DNA of 30,292 nucleotides from Verrucomicrobiota bacterium (GTDB lineage Bacteria > Verrucomicrobiota > Verrucomicrobiia > Opitutales > Oceanipulchritudinaceae). Shown one piece after another: positions 29,933 through 30,292 of the stretch. Positions within the stretch are counted from its first letter, which is position 1. Each line of letters begins with the position of its first letter. Below the pieces are notes generated by a model, which had not been told where the DNA came from, made no database searches, and saw only the letters and a program-made list of their open reading frames with translations. The DNA is taken from NCBI GenBank assembly GCA_009908535.1, contig JAAAOD010000278.1:1-30292 (forward strand). Direction: 5' to 3'. Position numbers and translations under genes: made by a program.

Positions 29933-30292
29933 TGCTTATGCCTGCCAGGAAAACCAGCGCCAAGAAAAGCCCCGCGAAAAAAGCCGTCAAAAAGACCACC
30001 GCCTCCAGAGCGGCGGGTAAAAAGACCTCCGCCAAGACAAGCGCCGCCTCCGCCGGAAAATCCTCTGCGGTGAAAAAACCGGCGACGAAGAAGTCCGCAG
30101 TGAAAAAAGCGGCGGCGAAGAAGACCTCCGCGAAGGAAAAGCAATCCACCGCTCCCGGGAAGGAGGTGGTGACCTCCGATATTACCGCGGAGAAAAACGT
30201 CCTGAAGGAAGCGGCGAAAAAGGCGGCTGCCGCCGCTGCCGACCGGAAGGACGATGTCGAAGAGCCGCTTTCCGATGTGAACGAGCGTATCC
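29932..30292 (+). CDS. rpoD: Probable RNA polymerase primary sigma factor RpoD, 5' end only, with basic N-terminal tail
   Basis: The gene runs off the right edge; about 120 codons are seen. The first ~80 residues are almost only Ala, Lys, Ser and Thr in AKK/AVKK-type repeats (MPARKTSAKKSPAKKAVKK...), like the tail of histone H1. The sequence then becomes mixed (GKEVVTSDITAEKNVLKEAA) and turns acidic (DRKDDVEEPLSDVNERI). The final residues match where sigma70 region 1.1 begins in relatives (NERI..LI.LAKEQGYLT), and the dnaG-rpoD order is a classical arrangement. Sigma assignment is therefore an inference from context plus a few residues. Start: ATG 29932 overlaps the dnaG stop as TAATG and a second in-frame ATG lies at 29938. 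A histone-H1-like protein is the alternative, but the acidic change argues against it. Confidence 0.65.
   Translation, partial: MLMPARKTSAKKSPAKKAVKKTTASRAAGKKTSAKTSAASAGKSSAVKKPATKKSAVKKAAAKKTSAKEKQSTAPGKEVVTSDITAEKNVLKEAAKKAAAAAADRKDDVEEPLSDVNERI

Noticed and set aside
29877..30149. Hydrophobic open frame (Phe/Ala/Val-rich) antisense to the putative rpoD start
   Set aside because: It is the complement of Lys/Ala codons, not a membrane protein.
29938..30292. Histone-H1-like protein as the product of the last gene
   Set aside because: The basic tract is followed by an acidic stretch and an NERI end that fits sigma region 1.1, and the gene follows dnaG; kept only as an alternative.
1..30292. 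CRISPR arrays, insertion sequences, prophage genes or toxin-antitoxin pairs
   Set aside because: I saw no spaced direct repeats, transposase or integrase motifs, or small paired genes of that kind; the only tandem repeat is coding.

Overview
The window is about 30 kb of gene-dense, G+C-rich (roughly 60% by eye) bacterial chromosome. Nearly all of it is housekeeping or envelope genes, with no insertion sequence, phage gene, CRISPR array or rRNA. The combination of genes, the alanine/lysine-rich N-terminus ahead of a probable RpoD, the mixed use of Shine-Dalgarno sites and the look of the proteins suggest Verrucomicrobiota, probably class Opitutae. That placement is an inference from protein recognition, not a phylogenetic test.

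Layout, left to right. (1) The 3' end of a Gfo/Idh/MocA oxidoreductase (+). (2) A minus-strand block read from right to left: purC, trpS, a GspE-like ATPase, pilT and a second, C-terminally short GspE/PilB-like ATPase. (3) tRNA-Glu(TTC) on +. (4) A long minus-strand block with the classical rpmH-rnpA-yidD-yidC ribosome/membrane-insertion series, continued by yebC, pilC (the type IV pilus platform) and a HATPase-domain kinase whose stop codon lies inside the tRNA gene. Upstream of it on the same strand are a SulP transporter, HPr and a LOG-family nucleotidase. (5) A VUT-family transporter (+), a small 67-aa protein (-), an Mrp-type ATPase (-), a TolB-like beta-propeller protein (+), a DJ-1-family protein (-) and a membrane-anchored alpha/beta hydrolase (-). 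(6) cysS-hemB (+), overlapping by 4 bp. (7) nuoA, pyrD and an acidic hypothetical protein (-), and a secreted DUF362-like protein (-). (8) A TPR lipoprotein, dnaG and the start of a probable rpoD (+), resembling the dnaG-rpoD macromolecular-synthesis order.

How the genes work together. pilT, the two assembly-type ATPases and pilC are the cytoplasmic motor and inner-membrane platform of a type IV pilus or type II secretion-like machine. They are split between two blocks and have no pilin or secretin in view. rpmH-rnpA-yidD-yidC couples ribosome and RNase P components to membrane protein insertion. cysS, trpS, tRNA-Glu and hemB serve translation and tetrapyrrole synthesis, purC and pyrD serve nucleotide synthesis, and dnaG-rpoD serve replication and transcription initiation.

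The most interesting observations are these. DnaG's zinc ribbon has lost three of its four expected ligands. A well-formed sigma70-type promoter with an A/T palindrome beside it sits inside the dnaG linker and points at rpoD. The putative sigma factor begins with a histone-H1-like Ala/Lys/Ser tail. pilT lies between two unlike, degenerate assembly ATPases. A protein-coding gene ends inside a tRNA gene. All five convergent junctions are compressed to 15 bp or less, or overlap.
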